Counted from the first letter of the stretch, positions 10,960 through 24,700 are shown. The stretch: 64,000 nucleotides of DNA from Asterella californica (GCA_036924285.1 JAYKYS010000005.1:4526001-4590000), one strand, 5' to 3'. Program-made: numbers and translations. The notes: generated by a model from the letters alone, not told the origin.

Positions 10960-12332
10960 TGTCGCGCTACTTGGCGGCTACATGCTTGACTTCTACTCCG
11001 ACGCTTAGGTTTGATAGTTCTAGAAGTTAGCTCATATTACTTCTAGTCCTTTATATATATGTTTGACACCTTTGCATACGGTGTTAATACTATTTTGAGT
11101 CTTAGTAGGCTGATAGTATGTTAGTTATCTTGTTCAAGCATTTGTGCGCTTGTGCAAGTGACTTCTTACTTGTCTATGACATTCAATGTACATAACTTAG
11201 GGTTTCCATGCTGATAGGGATTTGAGCTCATGGGTTGTACTTACTTGTCGCCCATGCACGCTTTCTAGCTGATTTAAGTTATTTTTCAGGACTATATGTC
11301 ATTTTAGGTAGTTTAAGTTTTACGCTGGCACTCTAGGGGGCTTGACGTGGTAGCCTATGAGTGTAGATAAGTTACCAGGTAGTTTAAGGCACAAAAGGAC
11401 AGTCAAGTGGAGCTATGAACTCCCATTGGTCCATTTTTGTCTTTTGTAAAACTCTAAGTTTAGAAACAGAGCTCTAGAGGAGAGTTCGAGCAATTGGTGA
11501 GGGATCATCGAAATCTGAGAACACAGGAAGAGAGAGCTCGTCGTGCCAAGCACTGTCAGTGAAATTTTTGCTCGATTTGGATCAATAAACAAGGAGTTAT
11601 GCCCAATTGAAGTTCGGATTGTGCCAAAACTGCATCACTTTTGTTGATTTTGGGGTTTTCGGTGCCAATTGCAGCAGAATTGAGGAAATCACTTCAAAAC
11701 TTCGTGGTTGCGTTCACTGTCAAGAGGGCTACGACTGTCCAAAAAGTTTCGTATCATTTGAGTAACTGAGTAATTCAGGGCGGCCGCTGAAGCAGAGGGG
11801 GTCTGAAAAGCTCTTAATCTAGAGCAGCGACTTTAGAGAAGGAGATCTGGAGTTCTACAAACAATCAGGAGTCCCAACTTCACAGGGATGTTCAGCATCC
11901 TGTAGACTTCAAATACTGTGAGAAGATTTGAAATTCATCGAGCCAATTCTCTGTTCTATGTCTGAATAGCTGTCTAGGTACCAGAAATTGCCATAATTCT
12001 CTTATTCAAAACTTTTCTGTCAACATCTCGGTGCTAGAATTCAATCTCAGGCTGAAACTTCGTGTGTGTGTTCAGTAGTGCCTCATTTACATGTAGGGGA
12101 AGTTTAGAAGTCTAAACCTTCATAGTTTTCCTCTCTTTGAGTGTCAAAGTTCACCGCTTAAGCCTATTACTACCAGTGAGACCTAAATTTCGCTTTTTGA
12201 GCATATCAGAGGATCCTACACTCCTGTGTGAGTGTTTATAGCTCCTGTTGTGACCTGAAAGCCAACCTCTTGAGTAAACAACCACAGCCAGAAGCCCGGC
12301 GCTTTCCTAGGTAGACGGATCACACTCCGACA
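10960..12332 (+). repeat. A1 3' LTR
   Basis: Same length as the 5' LTR and about 99.6% identical by eye. It is followed by CCGT (12333-12336), the right copy of the target duplication. Confidence 0.97.
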
Positions 12333-12336
12333 CCGT

Positions 12337-13619
12337 AGCCTCGAGAGCATCTGTCCACTCTCCGTCATCCTCAGCAGGTCGTTCGTCCTTGATGATGTCA
12401 ATGTTGACATCATGGACTTCTCTTGTAGCTGCACCCAAGACCTCCCGTGAAATGAACCCAATCTTTGCATCTCGAATGCACTCCTCCCAACCTCCCTTTA
12501 CATCCATCCCTGCACCAGATCAACCATGTCCACTGTCTACACCCCAACCATCTCCTCCGGTTGTGAAGGATTGTCCTCCATTGTCTGTTCAGGAAGAATG
12601 GTTTCTTGTTGAACCTTATCCTCCCCAGCTTGCTTCTCTGAAGAAGTCTCTTTTTGTCCCTTCTTCTCGTTCTGCATCATGGATGCAATATCCAACTTGA
12701 GCTCGCTTGGATCCATGTGCTCACCCAAATCATCCATATGGAGATCATGCTCAATCTCCTCCACCCTAGCACCATAACTTGTAGCTTCGATAGCTACAAC
12801 TGCATGTGCCGCAAGATAATCATCCACAAACTTCTTCATCCCTCCTTTACCAATGTTAGCTTGAAGGAGAGTGCCCGTACTTGTGAATGCAACCTTTCCA
12901 TCATCCCAAGAAATAATCTCTCCCTGCAAAGACTCTGCAAAGTCGATGCAATCATCCCGTTGATGATCAGTATCATCACACCACAAGCACTGATGTACCC
13001 AAGCTGGTTTGGGTACAACCTCCCAATTCGTTGTCAACTCTTCTTCTTCCTCCTCATCCTCCAGAAGTAGCTCCAACCGCTCTTGCCATGGTTCATTAGC
13101 AGCTTGAAGAAACAACTCTGTCTTGTAGGTCTCCAAGGTTAGCTTGTCCACCCGAGATAGTTGAGAAAATTGTCTCTCGAACTTTTAACAGCTCTGTAGG
13201 CTGTAAACCCTTGTTGGATCGGTTGACCCATCCCAAAAATGATTTCTTGGTTACTCGATCTGAGTTTTCCAAGAAATATTTCTCCATCAACGCATGTGAA
13301 AATGTATCCCAAAATGCTTTGTTAGACCCTTCACATGTTCCCTTATCTCAGGTACCACAGCGAGTTCGAATATCTCAATCATCTCCTTCTCCGATATCTA
13401 ATCCAAATCCATCTCCGTCTTGTAGCATCTCAAGTACTTTGAGATGTCTCCTCCATCAAATAGATCGAGCTTGTCGATCACCTTCTGAAGCGTCTTCGTC
13501 CTCAAAGCCTCCTTTTGCTGGTTCTCTTGCTCTTGGCGCAAAAACAAAGTGAAGGCTTGAAACAAACGTGCAATTGCTGCATCTAACTGCACCCCTGGTA
13601 TCTCCTTTGATCCGTCCAC
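12337..13619 (-). pseudogene. gag: Family B gag remnant interrupted by A1
   Basis: Starts at MDGSKEIPGVQ (13619) and is clearly related to the family A gag. It shares the LDAA...LFQAF start, GGDISKYLR, the KLTLE...ELFLQAA block, and a CCHC knuckle CLWCDDTDHQRDDC at about 12990-12950 (minus). The C-terminal part matches the A1 segment around the GEILGIA block. A frameshift near 13150-13290 separates the pieces. The reading frame is cut at 12336 by the A1 insertion. No B pol sequence is seen downstream. The leader 13620-13790 shows no other gene. Confidence 0.78.
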
Positions 13620-13790
13620 CCCGTCATGGCTCGTCCCATCTTCTCATCCTCCCATGATCCCAAACCATCTACAAGTCCATCATCCCAGGTCCGCAACATC
13701 CTCCAGAACAACCGTATCCGTCTTCATCCTCGTTCATGATTGTTGATCTCCCCTTCCAAGTTCAAACACAGAAATCTCCACCTCGGACCT

Positions 13791-13806
13791 TCACTCGAAT
13801 TCACCA
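13791..13806 (-). other. Candidate primer binding site, family B
   Basis: On the minus strand TGGTGAATTCGAGTGA starts 5 nt after the LTR end (13812). It resembles the family A site TGGTGAACTCGACGTG. Confidence 0.5.
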
Positions 13807-13811
13807 CCGAT

Positions 13812-15771
13812 TGTCGCGTCGGATTTTTTGCGTGAAGGATGTTCAGGAAAACGCGAGGTTCTTGAATGTGGAGATGCTGTGTGCTGAACAGAGACAAGGC
13901 AGAGAAAAACAACCACGAAATCGAATGCTGTAATATGTACCAACTCCAAATGTATGTACACTGCTGGTTCTTTTCTCCTAAGAAAACAAAACTGAGAAAA
14001 AGACCAGAGCGGTCTGTAATCTGCTTCAAAGCCTCTAAAACAAACCCTTGAATCTCAACCATGACCCAAAACCACCGAAGCGTAGCTCAAAGCAAGAGAA
14101 ACTTCCCTACGCTAACAAAAGAGCTGCACCAGTATCACACGATTGAAACCCAAGTCCAAACCACATCCATGTACAAGCTCTTAGCCAAAGCTAGCTACCA
14201 CAAGCTGTATATAGCCAACTAGGTCCCTAACGAACTCAAAAAGACGAAACTCGTAGCGAAAGAACTGAAAAAGGTCTATCTAAGAACTCTCTCTTTTCGC
14301 CAAGCGATCTTCAGATGTCGATAGGGTCTCCTTCCTTGACTCCGTTGGCCAACGAAACCTTCAGATCCGACTCCCGATAGTCGAGATATCGTCGATTTTC
14401 GATCGTAGGTGATCGAACTTTCAAAAACTCCTCCCTACGGCTTAAAACCGCACACACTGCACAAATGGATTGTCTAAACAGATATCCGTCTTCTCTGGTA
14501 GGTAGATCTAGCTACCTTGAACCACGCAAGAAATTTGGTCGCAGGTTGTAAAAAACTGACGTAAATCAGCTCCATGCGGCTCAAACTTGCTCACCACACT
14601 CAAACCAACAATCCAATCCACACATGGTCTTCTCCTATGCGTAGATCAAGACTCCCTGATCGCGTAGGCACCAAGAACAAAGAGCTTGACTCACTAATCA
14701 CGAAGAACAAACCAATCTCAGGTCGTAGATAAAGAAAAATCTGATGTAAGCGTTTCCCTGCAAGCCAATTTCACTCAGAACTCCCAAACCGCCTGATGAA
14801 ACTTCGTACCGTCTTCAATTTCTTGTAGAACTCGGCGTTTTTGATCCCGATGGATCCAAGGACAGCAAGTTTGGACTCCGGAACGATTCGAACGGTCCAA
14901 CTCTCCTTCACAAGTCACTGAAGTTCTCCAAAATCTCCTTCCTGTGTCTCAATTTCTCCCTGTACACACCCCCCGATCCGTCTCTTCACAAACCGTCTTA
15001 TCTAGTGCGTAGCCTGCACAGATTTGAACCCAATGACGCCTTGCACGCTTGCATTTGACCTCCAAACCTCCCGAACCGTCTGTTTACAAGTCGCAGGTGT
15101 AAACTAGCTCCTTAAGCTGCCCCCTTACGTCAATCTCTGTACGTACAAGGTTTCTGTGAAAATGAAGAAGCATGCCTCTTGCATCTTTAATATAACGCCT
15201 GGGGCTGCAAATACCCAGTCAACAAGTAAACTAAGGCCTAGCTTGATTTTCCCTTCTTTCGAATCGCATAATTTCTGCAGTAGGTGTCCAAATGAAGTAG
15301 ACAGGATGCCCATGGAAAGCTGACAACGAGCTCTACCCATCTATGTGATGAAAGTGAAGATCCGAAGTTGTGCCAAAAGCCCGTAAGCTGGGACCTAGCT
15401 TGTTTTCTCCATCTTTCGAGTCTTGTAACTTCTCCACTAGGCGTCCAAACGAAATAGACAAAGTGCTTATGAAAAGCTGGCAATGAGCTCTATCCATTGA
15501 TGCGATAATAGCAAAGATCCGAAGTTGTGCCCGAAGCCCGTAAGCTGGGGTCTAGCTTGTTTTCTCCATCTTTCGAGTCATGTAACTTCTCCACTAGGCG
15601 TCCAAACGAAGTAGACAAAGTGTCTATGAAAAGCTGACAATGAGCTCTACTCATCTATGCGATGAAAATGGAGATCCGAAATGATGCCTAGCTTGTGTTT
15701 CTCATGAGTGTCTTTGGAGCGACAAGCATCGAAGTCTGAATTTCAGATAGGAGCCGGTCCACGACACGACA
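13812..15771 (-). repeat. Family B 5' LTR (1960 bp)
   Basis: On the minus strand it starts TGTCGTGTCG (15771) and ends CGCGACA (13812). It is homologous to 1947-2934 over its first kilobase and carries the same 156-157-bp tandem array (15239-15700). A TATATAC motif lies near 14210. The last part also matches 57868-58598. Because 15772-16174 is again a B 3' internal end, this LTR sits between two B internal regions, as in a tandem element sharing one LTR. Confidence 0.8.
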
Positions 15772-16174
15772 TCCACCCTCTCTAAACCTCTGCATCCTCC
15801 GGTATGCACCAGAGATACCAACCAAGGAGTGGATCGGCACGCACACTCGTTCTCATCTTGTCATCCTCTCTCCCATCTCAGTCAATCTCATCCTCAAGGT
15901 TGCAACCTGATTGTCATCTTGAAGTTGCTACCTTGCCATGATCTTCCCTAGATCCATGCTCATCGACTTTCTCTTCAACCTCCCATCCAATCATCTCCTC
16001 TAGATCTACACATCTTTCAATATGCGGAGATATCGAAGGAATAACCCATCATACCATAGAAATGTCTTCCATCCGTCTTGTAGAACCTCATCGTCGAGAT
16101 TTGTGATCCAAATGTCGTAGTAGACATCACCCATCCTCCCAATCATCACCGCATATCCTGACTGTAACCCTCAA
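15772..16174 (-). mobile_element. Polypurine tract and 3' internal end of a second family B unit
   Basis: The tract TTTAGAGAGGGTGGA (minus) abuts the LTR start at 15771. The rest matches 2935-3316. Homology ends at 16174, exactly where family C sequence begins. No gene is seen in it. Confidence 0.65.
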
Positions 16175-18270
16175 TGGCATGTGCCTGGAAGCACACAACT
16201 TGTCTCTTCCTGGGGGACAGGCAGGGAAGAAACGGCTGGAAGGTTGAATCTTACCGGGAGCCGCAGAAGCGTCTTCTGGCGAAGCTGTTCCTTCACCTCT
16301 TTCCCAAGGAGAAAGCGCAAAAGACGAGGTACCTTGGAGATCAAGACGTGGAGTTCTTGGAAGTAGTGTGCGCGAGAGAGAATGTCAACTGGGGTGCGTT
16401 CTTCCACGCTTATGTATAGGCAAAGCTGGTGTACTTAAGTACCTCGGCAGGAGGACATCTTACTCCGTTCTTCTGTTACCTGTATGTGACCAAGGGGGAT
16501 CTCACGGCAGATCAGTTGGCGAGATATGAGCCAACAAGGCAACATGAGACGAAGGAGGAGACCTCGGGAGAAGACGACCGAGCAGCAACAATGACTCCTC
16601 CTCCCACTCTGATGTCGGAGATGAGGTCCGGTACTCATCAGAAGACGCTTCTGGTGAGGGAAGACGATTCCAATGGATCGGAAGACGCGACACCACCAAG
16701 GAAGATGGGTCCTAGGAACGTGTCTAGGAAGACCACCTCCTTCCCGATCATTCACTCTGGATCGGAGTCCGACTCACCGGATGAGCCACTGAGTACTCGA
16801 GCTGCGCAGAAGACCGCTTCTGCAACACCAGGGAGTCTTCCGAAGACTCCAGAAGAAGAAGGATGGATGGATACTCCTGCCGCGATGCGAGGAAGCGCAG
16901 TAAAGAAGACCGCTTCTGCCATGGGAAGAGATCTTCCACCCCGGAAGATGAGAAGAGTAGCTTCTTCCCGTGCGCAGAAACATAAGACCATAGTGGTGGA
17001 AGAGGCATCCTTGCCTCGAGAAGACAAGGTCGACACCTCTGATCGGATTGTGGAGATGAGTCTGTCTTCCGCGGGAAGAAGACTGAAGGAGTTCAGTGCC
17101 TTCTTCCACTCAGAGATCCAGCCAGCTATGGAGTTGATCGAGAAGAGGACGAAGGCTCAGGAGAAGCCACTACAACATGGATTCGGTCTGCGCACCCTGA
17201 TGCAGTAGGAAGAAGGCCAGAAGAAGGTAGAAGCGCTAGAAGCCAACCTCCGTACCACGGAGAAGCTCGCAGCGAAGTACAAGACGGAAGTAGCCGCTTC
17301 TGCCAAGGAGCTAACGCAGCTGAAGAAGAGCAACCAGGAGTTGCAGGCGCGTTTAAAGCAGCGTGACCAAGAAGTTCTACGAGTGCGGGGTAAGATCACC
17401 GTCCTTGCAGAGAAGAAGACGACGTGGAAGACACTGTGGGAAGTCGCAGAAGCGCAGACTGCAGCGGAGAAGATGCAGCGGGAAGCAGCGGAAGCTCGTG
17501 CGCAGGGAATGCTAGCTCAGTCAGTGGAAGCGCTTCGGAAGAAGTTCAACTTCACCGCGGGTAGGAAGCTTCTTACCTTAGCTAGAGAATGGGACGACGA
17601 GTCCAGAGCGATGTTGGTAGTGCAAGGAGAGCATGTTCATGTATTTGGATCGGCAGATAGAGAGAGTAAAGATACTCTATAATCTTTCTTTGATTCCGCC
17701 ACCCGCAACTGCATCTTTCCAAGCCCCAGCACCATCGACCGGATCAGAATTGGAGAAGGAGGAGTTCGACCTCGCTGTCCACTTGGTAGTGACAGCGTTG
17801 GAAGCCGAGAAGACCTCGGAAGAAGCCCCGGAAGACAAGATGTCTTCTGGAAGACATGAAGAAGAGCTGTCTTCCCAGGTATTCCGAGTGGAGGAAGCGA
17901 CTTCCCCGGATCCTTATGAGGTCACCATGGCTCCCAGTGTCGAACTAGTGCCTCAAAAGAGCGAAGAAGCATAGTCGATCCAGCTTCATAGAAGACGCTT
18001 CTGTCTTCAGAAGCAGAAGCAGAAGCAGAAGCAGTAGAAGCAGAGCCAGCGACGAATGTTGAGGAGGAAGCCACCTCAGTGACACCCGAGGTAATTGCAA
18101 AGGCTTCCCAGCTTATCAAAAGTCGAGTTAGGAGTTCAGATAGGAGTAGATCCCATGGAGATTGCATCCGAGCAATTAGAGTAAATAAGCAAAGCGCAGA
18201 AGACAAGTTGACTTGTCCAAACTTAGTAGGGACCGAACATGTTATCTTAGGAGGTGACAGTTTAGTGTAA
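16174..18270 (+). pseudogene. Family C1 gag-like ORF with coiled coil, broken
   Basis: I do not recognise a named family. One frame runs from 16174 to 17682 with TAG at 16417 and 17206; the other copies have CAG at both places. It then continues through a frameshift near 17640-17680 to about 18270. The protein has a globular N-terminal part (about 80 residues), then HLTPFFCYL, a Ser/Thr/Lys/Glu-rich middle with many KTxSATP-like blocks, then KEFSAFFHSEIQPAMELIEKR. A heptad-rich coiled coil follows at about 17150-17560, ending with KKFNFTAGRKLLTLA. Homologous pieces lie at 23787-24987 and 47646-48760. It could be a gag-like protein or a plant mobile-domain type protein; no catalytic motif is visible. 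Confidence 0.65.
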
Positions 18271-19690
18271 TATTAGATAGGTGACCATGTGGCAGAGTAG
18301 GCAGCGCAGGAGTAGTAAGGTGGATGGCTAATTAGGAAGGGGAACCGCTTGCATGTGGAGTGGCAGCCTTCTGACAGCGCCCATCTCTCCCTGGTCCCTC
18401 AAGGCGGATGCATAAGTAGGATCACAGTGCAGATTTTCGAGACACATATGCCTCATTGTGAGTAAGGACACATTACGCACAGTGCACACTACACCCGATG
18501 TTAGAGACATACGAATAGATTGAGATTACACCAGAGGGGTCTACATGCTCGTCGCCAGCAGTGGTTCGAAGATGTAGATGGAGGTAGCGGACAGTTTAGG
18601 AGTAGGAAACGGCATCCTCGTGTAGTCTTGTTGGCTAGACTGATGTGTTGAGGAGTAGGAGCAGAAAGTAGAGGGAGTGAGTTTCCCAACACCAATGAGT
18701 CTTCTTCTCGGGGAACGGATTGCTGATTTGAGTGCAGAAGCTTTGTCTGTGTCTTTTGGATGGAGGATTTCCTTGAATTCACTCCCGATTGTGCTGAAAA
18801 GCGTTCTTCTTGCGTGGCGGTGACTGTCAGCAGTTGTGCAGATTCGCAGCTTGGCTCGTCTAGTGGAGCACTTCGGATCCACGTACGGACGGTCTTATGG
18901 GTAAGAGATCCCAGAAGACAGAGTAGTCGGATCAGCGAGAGAAGAAGAAAGAAGCCTTCTTCCCACATCAGAAGATGACATCCTCAAGTAGAAGACGGTG
19001 CAACTGTACGTACGTTTGTTGTCTTCCTCCCCAAACTATTACAAGCAGGGATGGCTTGTTAGTCAAGATCCGGACTAGAAACCTGTCGGAATCTTAATTT
19101 CTCCTTTTCATTTTATTTTTCTCTCGTTTGGATTTTCTCTTCTTCCTCATCTTCCCCCATCTTCCCCATCTTCTTACCTTCTTCTAGTGAGCTTCCGTGA
19201 AGGTGAATGTCGTTGTAGTGCTGCAGGAAGACCGTTTTCGTAGGTAGAAGCTTGGGAAGGCTACAGGGGGCATACACCATGTGAGTAATCTAAACCGTTG
19301 GAACGTGAGAGAGAGAGTAAGGTGTAACAGCCGTTGCTAGTCGACTTCTGCAAAGCAGGAGTAGTCTTCTGGAGGTGTGAGAAGCCGAGTCGAACTCCCA
19401 GAAGCTGAGAATTGCTTCGGGAAGACGGTACTAAGAAGACCAGAAGAAGTGACCTGGAAGCAGGAAGCGTCTTCCCAAGCTTCTCTGTGAATAGTTGTGT
19501 GATATTTTAGTTAGTAGTTGTTTGTTTAGGTCCAGAGCATCTTTTGGAGGGTCTGGAAGCCGTGTGGTTTTGTGAGAAGACAGGATTTCTAGACAAAAAC
19601 CCGTGTGTTTGTGTGTTTGAACAGATCTTAGAACTTAGAGCAGCGTTACTTGTGCAAATCCTCTGTGGAACGATATCTTGTATACTAAAT
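18271..19690 (+). repeat. Family C1 tail, probable U5 end of the C LTR
   Basis: Non-coding. 18271-19222 is homologous to 48760-49799. The end (about 19650-19690) carries TCCTCTGTGGAACGATATC, which resembles the U5 tails of Tat/Athila-type LTRs, as does CTCTGTGGGTTCGATCC in element D near 47580. No PBS follows; at about 19690 the sequence switches to the lineage F pol fragment. Confidence 0.55.
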
Positions 19691-21740
19691 GGGCAAAAGG
19701 AGTAATCCGGCGACACTACAAGACACTTACGGGATGTGTTCGAGCGGTTGAGAGCTCATGGGTTGAAGTTACACCTTGGGAAGTGCAAGTTCTTCCAAGA
19801 GTTGGTAGAGTATCTGGACCACACCATCTACCCAAGTGGATTGGGTGTTCAACAAACGAAGGTTACGATTATTGCACGTTTCTCACGTCCCACAGATGTG
19901 AGTCGAGTTTGAGCATTTGTTGGTTCGACGAACTTCTATCGTCGATACGTGAAAGGGTTTAGTGCATGAAGATGGACCAGGAGTGGCAGTGAGGAGATGA
20001 GCAAGAGCGAGCTTTTGTGGAGCTCAAGGATAGGTTGACATCTGCTCCCATCTTGAGGAGATCCGTTAGAGGACGTCTTTTCCAATTGCACACGGATTGG
20101 AGTATGTTGGGACTTGGAGTAGTGCTGACTCAGCACGATGATGAGAAAAAGGAGTTTGTGGTGACGTATGTCAATCGCTCCAACAATTCAGCTGAGACGA
20201 GGTATAGTACGTATGAAAGAGAGTGTTTGACGGCAGTGTGGAATGTTGCACACTTTCGATGTTATATGTTTGAGAACCCCTTTACTCTCATCATTGATCA
20301 CCAACCGCTCAAGTGGTTGATGAAGTCCGACAAGCTTATAGAGAAGCTTACACGATGGACTTTTATCTTACAGGAGTATGACTTCAAGGTAGTGCATAGA
20401 CCTGGAGTTGCAAACCTAGATGCTGATGGGTTGAGTCACAATCCATGCACGAATCAACAAGATCAGACCGGAGTTCGATGGCATGACAAGATTGATGAGG
20501 AGATTGTGCCAAGATGGCATGCATCTCTCTTTCTTTGTGTGTTGACCATGAACTTGAGTATGGAAGGCCAGGTCGTATTTTTCTCTGGTCAGAGTAGATG
20601 ATGAGTCTCCAGATCTTGAGGATGGATATGGTGTTCCAGACTAGCGAGATATCCACGACGATGTGATCGTAATGGACTATCTACGTACTGGCGTGGTGGT
20701 AGAGACAGTAAGTGCCAAGGAGCGAGATCGTGTCTTTCAACGAGCGAAGAGATTTTGACGAGAATGACGACATGTACTTCGAGTGTGAGATGATGAGAGA
20801 GTACGGATAGTGCCACATCTATCCCAGAGGGCACAGTTAGTATGACATGCCCATGAGGAGTTGGGACATTTTGGAGTGAAGTGTACACATAACTTACTCC
20901 AAGAACGTATTGATGGCGTGGTATGCACATCGATGTGCAGTAGTTTGTCGCACGATGTGTAGTTTGTGATCGAGTACGAGTATTGTTTAATGCTCCTACT
21001 CCACAATTATACCTCTTATCGATTATGGGGTTGGGTTACCGTTGGATTTTGGATTTTGCGGGACCCTTATCATTGACTGTACGTTACCATCGATATGTGT
21101 TGGTGATGGTGGAGTACTTCTCCAAGTGGATTGAGTTGGTGGCATTACCGGACAAGACGAGTGAAGAGACAGCGTATGCGTTCTTAGATCGAGTGCTGAG
21201 TCATTTTGGAGCACCAGCTGAAGTGCTGACTGACCAAGGTATAGAGTTCTTTGATGAGTTTCAAGCGTTGTGTGATCAGGTGTTGATTGATCATCGGACT
21301 ACATCTAGAGATCATCCTGATGGATAGTTTGACGGAGAGGGTAGTTCAGACGGTGAAGAGAGGATTGCACAAGTATGGTTTGCAGAAGGGCCACTTACGA
21401 GACTAGGATATGCAGTTACTATGGTTGACTATGGGCTACCGTTTTAGCCAACAAGCGTCTTTGGCTTCAATCTCATCGTACTTTCTATTGTATGACCGAG
21501 ATCTAGATTTATCTTCGGTCATTCGTCGTGATTCTACTGAGGTGCTGAACCTTGATGACCTGAATATGTGGGTGAGAGCATGTTCTCAACAAGTAGAGAT
21601 ATTTCGGAGAGTTATGCCCATGACTTTTGAGAACCTAGCGATTGCTCAGACACATGCGACTATTCGAGGAGGAGGTTATCGGCCATCGATTCGCAGATTT
21701 CATCTTGGTGATTATATCCATTTGTAGCAGATTGCACCGA
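19691..21740 (+). pseudogene. Ty3-type pol fragment, lineage F (RT end, RNase H, integrase)
   Basis: The 5' part begins in the RT thumb (about 19710-19970: ERLRAHGLKLHLGKC, then STNFYRRYVKGFS) with internal TGA codons. RNase H (about 20017-20480) is clean: TDWSMLGLGVVLTQ, TYERECLTAVW, IIDHQPLKWL, LDADGLS. The integrase zinc region HEELGHFGVK...CDRV (about 20850-20975) is frameshifted. The catalytic core has WILDFAGPL at about 21045 and LTDQGIEF at about 21230; the third acidic residue follows a frameshift near 21325. The fragment ends at 21740 where a C LTR starts, with no polypurine tract. It is distinct from families A and D. Confidence 0.88.
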
Positions 21741-24700
21741 TGTGGTGTCCACAACTTGCAGGATTGGAGATTTTTTGAAAATTTTAAAGTTAATAACGTA
21801 TCTATGTAATTGAAGTAACCTTATTACTTAAGATTACACCTTGCTTAGAGAGAAGATGATCTTAAGGGCTTTTTGTAAGGAGAAGTCGACTTCTTCCAAA
21901 ACCAGAAGACGAGCATCTTCTGGACAGACGTCTTCTCATTCGTGTCTTTCAGAAGACAGAAGACGAAAGACAGAAGACGAAAGACGGATATCTTCCGAGA
22001 AGACGGTGACTGTGTCTTCGGGGGTACCAATCGTGTGCCACATCATCGAGGAGTAGGTGTACTACCCAGTAATAAGCAATTTGGGGTAACTAGAGACATA
22101 AACCTAAATCGTAGGGAAGATACGAGACGAGGCGCATTAGCACAGAATCGGTCGCCTGCTTCTCGCACTGAAGGACGACTGCGCCTTGAGCATAGATTGC
22201 AACCGAGGTCTCGAAGTAGGTTGTGGAAGCGAGGAGAGTGAAATTGAGAACACCTAAGATCGAATTGAGGCAAGAGAGAGAGCGAGGCCGATTTTACCAG
22301 CTAAGAGTATATTCGACCTGAGGATTTCAAGAAGTAGACATCGAGGGCCGATTAGGAACCAGAGAGAAGCTTTGGGATAGAAGCGAGAATCAATTGTAGC
22401 AGCAGAGGGGCACAGCTCAAGATTGACGACAGAAGCAAGATCGTGGTACCACATCGAAGAAAGAAGTGAAGATTGGAAGCGCATGGAAGACTGACGGTGC
22501 AACAGAAGCAGCCAGAAGCAGTACTGAGGTTCTTCTCATGTTCTTTCTCTTTTCCCATCACTTCCCGTCTCTAATTTTGATGTCTCTCGTGCTTCTCCGC
22601 TCGTTTGCAAGAAGTCCATCGATCGATTTCCCTACCATGAAATTCCTTCTGCGAAAATTGGACGCGGAAGCACTGTCCAATTTTCGACAACCATCTTTCC
22701 ACTCTTCTCGAGTTGGAATTGAGCTTCCCTATCTCTCGTTATCAAATTTGATCACCTGACTATCAATTTCTCTACCCTACCGCGCCTTTGTTCCAGAATC
22801 CATGGACAGAAGACGCTTCCGAATGTCTAAACATCTTCGGAAGACGCTTCTGAATGTTTGAATGTCTTCGGAAGACGACTGTTTGCAATTCAAATCAAGA
22901 TTGGATTGGATTGGATTGAATTGGACTTTGTGTTGAGAGAAACTTGATACAAATTCTGAGTGAACTTGCGAGTTGATTGTTGTTTCGAGAAGCTGGAAAT
23001 TGAGAACCAGGCATGTGCCTCCCAATCTTCTCGCCTTCTCAAATCCACATCTTCCTAGAGAGATTAGAAGGTTGGAATGGCTGGCAGAATGCGCGAGAAG
23101 ACGCGAGGGTCCTTTACGGATCTCTTTTGTCCGACCCATAGCAGCCTATTCCTTCTTATTCTTGAAGTTAGAAGAGAGTTGTGAGAAGCCTCGCTGGCAG
23201 GATCTGGAGAGAATGGTCGAGGGTCTTGTCTTCCCGTCATGCAGCAAGCTTCCTCTGAGCGTGTATGAGAGGTAAGGAGTCGGAAGAACATAGTATGAAC
23301 GTTCCGTGTCTGTTGTGAGGCTAGATTGCGTGTAGGAAGCTGAAAACAGATGAGATCAGTGATGGGAAGCCTGGCTGCGGGAAGTCTTCCTAGTATGTCT
23401 GTTAATCGGAAGCTGTCCGGGAGTCTTCTTGGAGACCACTATCACCGTAGGAGTCCGCAATCATTTTCTGAACCTTTTCGTATACTCTACTTCTCACATA
23501 TCTTGTATCTTCTGTTAGGAAGTAGGATGAAATGCAAAGTGGGTTGTCTTCTTGGGAATCCATGCGATGCCTTGCTTAGTTAGGATTGTTTAGATATAGC
23601 TCGAAAGACGAGAAGTACTTAGGAAGCACTGTTAGAATCCCGGAAGACGGAATAGCTGTCTTCTGGAAGACTAGATTCGTCTTCTGAGAGTGGAAGCTAG
23701 ACTGTGAGGACTTGGGAAGGACTGAACTTTCGGCTCACAACAAGTATGTGTGACTTAGTGTAACAGAGCTCGAAGCATGTCGGTCGATGCATCCTCGAGG
23801 GTTGGTGTTACCCGCCGCAGAATTGGTAGAGGTCAAACCCCTCATCAAGGAGTTGGATCTCGACTTCTTCTTGTGGGACTGGAACCTCGCGGACCAAGGT
23901 CTTCTGGAGGAGGTTTGGACAGCACAGCCTCTGCGCAATCTTGTACCTATGAAGGCAGGGGTCGCTCGTGGAAGACCGTCTTCCTGGACTGTGGAGTGAT
24001 GGCGTAGGGCTTTTCACAAGCCAGAATCTGAGAAGGGTACGAGCTCGAGAAGAAGATCTTACCGATGATCTCTGAGAAGTGGCATGTATCTAGAAGCCCG
24101 ATCTGCCTCTTCTTGGAAGACACACATGGGAGAACTAAAGCTAAACAGATGGAAGGTAAAGCTAATCGGGAGTTGAGGAAGCGTCTTCTGACGAAGTTAT
24201 TTCTTCATCTTTTCTCAAGGAGAAAGCGCAGAAGGTGATGTACCTTGGAGACTAGGACGTGGAGTTTCTGGAGGCTATCTGGGAAGGACAAGTCGTCAAT
24301 TGGGGCGCCTTCTTCCATGCTTACATCCAGACAGAGTTGGTGTACTTGGGCACCCCAGTAGGTGGGCACCCCAGTAGGAGGGCACCTCACCCCGTTCTTC
24401 TGCTATCTGCACGTGTCCAAGAGAGATCTGACAGAAGATCAGTTGGCGAGGTATGGACCAACAGGACAGTGCGAGGTGAAGGAAGAGACCTCGAGAGAGG
24501 AAGATCGAGCAGCGGCCGTGACTCTCCCTCTCATTTTAGTGTCTCAGATGAGACCAGACACTCATCAGAAGATGCTTCTGGTGCGAGAAGATGACTTCAG
24601 CGGTACAAAAGACGTATCACCGCCGAGGAAGATGGGATCTAGGAGTGTGTCTAGGAAGATCACCTCTTTCCTCATCATTCATTCTGGATCGGAGTCGGAT

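Larger units (their letters stand above)
3626..12332 (+). mobile_element. Element A1: young, nearly complete Ty3-type LTR retrotransposon
   Basis: Two 1373-bp LTRs (3626-4998 and 10960-12332) start TGTCG, end CGACA and differ at about five positions, which implies a recent insertion. They are flanked by a 4-bp duplication CCGT (3622-3625 and 12333-12336). Order inside: PBS, gag with zinc knuckle and protease, a -1 frame overlap, RT, RNase H, integrase with GPY/F module, polypurine tract. I see no chromodomain. The element sits in the gag of a family B element. Two in-frame TGA codons (5432, 8254) break an otherwise intact coding region. The RT and protease wording resembles Ty3 lineages outside the usual seed-plant clades; this is an impression from memory. 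Confidence 0.95.

Noticed and set aside
13724..14062. Minus-strand open frame crossing the B LTR end
   Set aside because: It spans the LTR boundary and PBS and is not kept in the related LTR fragment at 57868-58598.
18501..18968. Minus-strand open frame of 155 codons in the C1 tail
   Set aside because: The homologous segment 49100-49490 does not keep the same frame throughout and composition is not protein-like.
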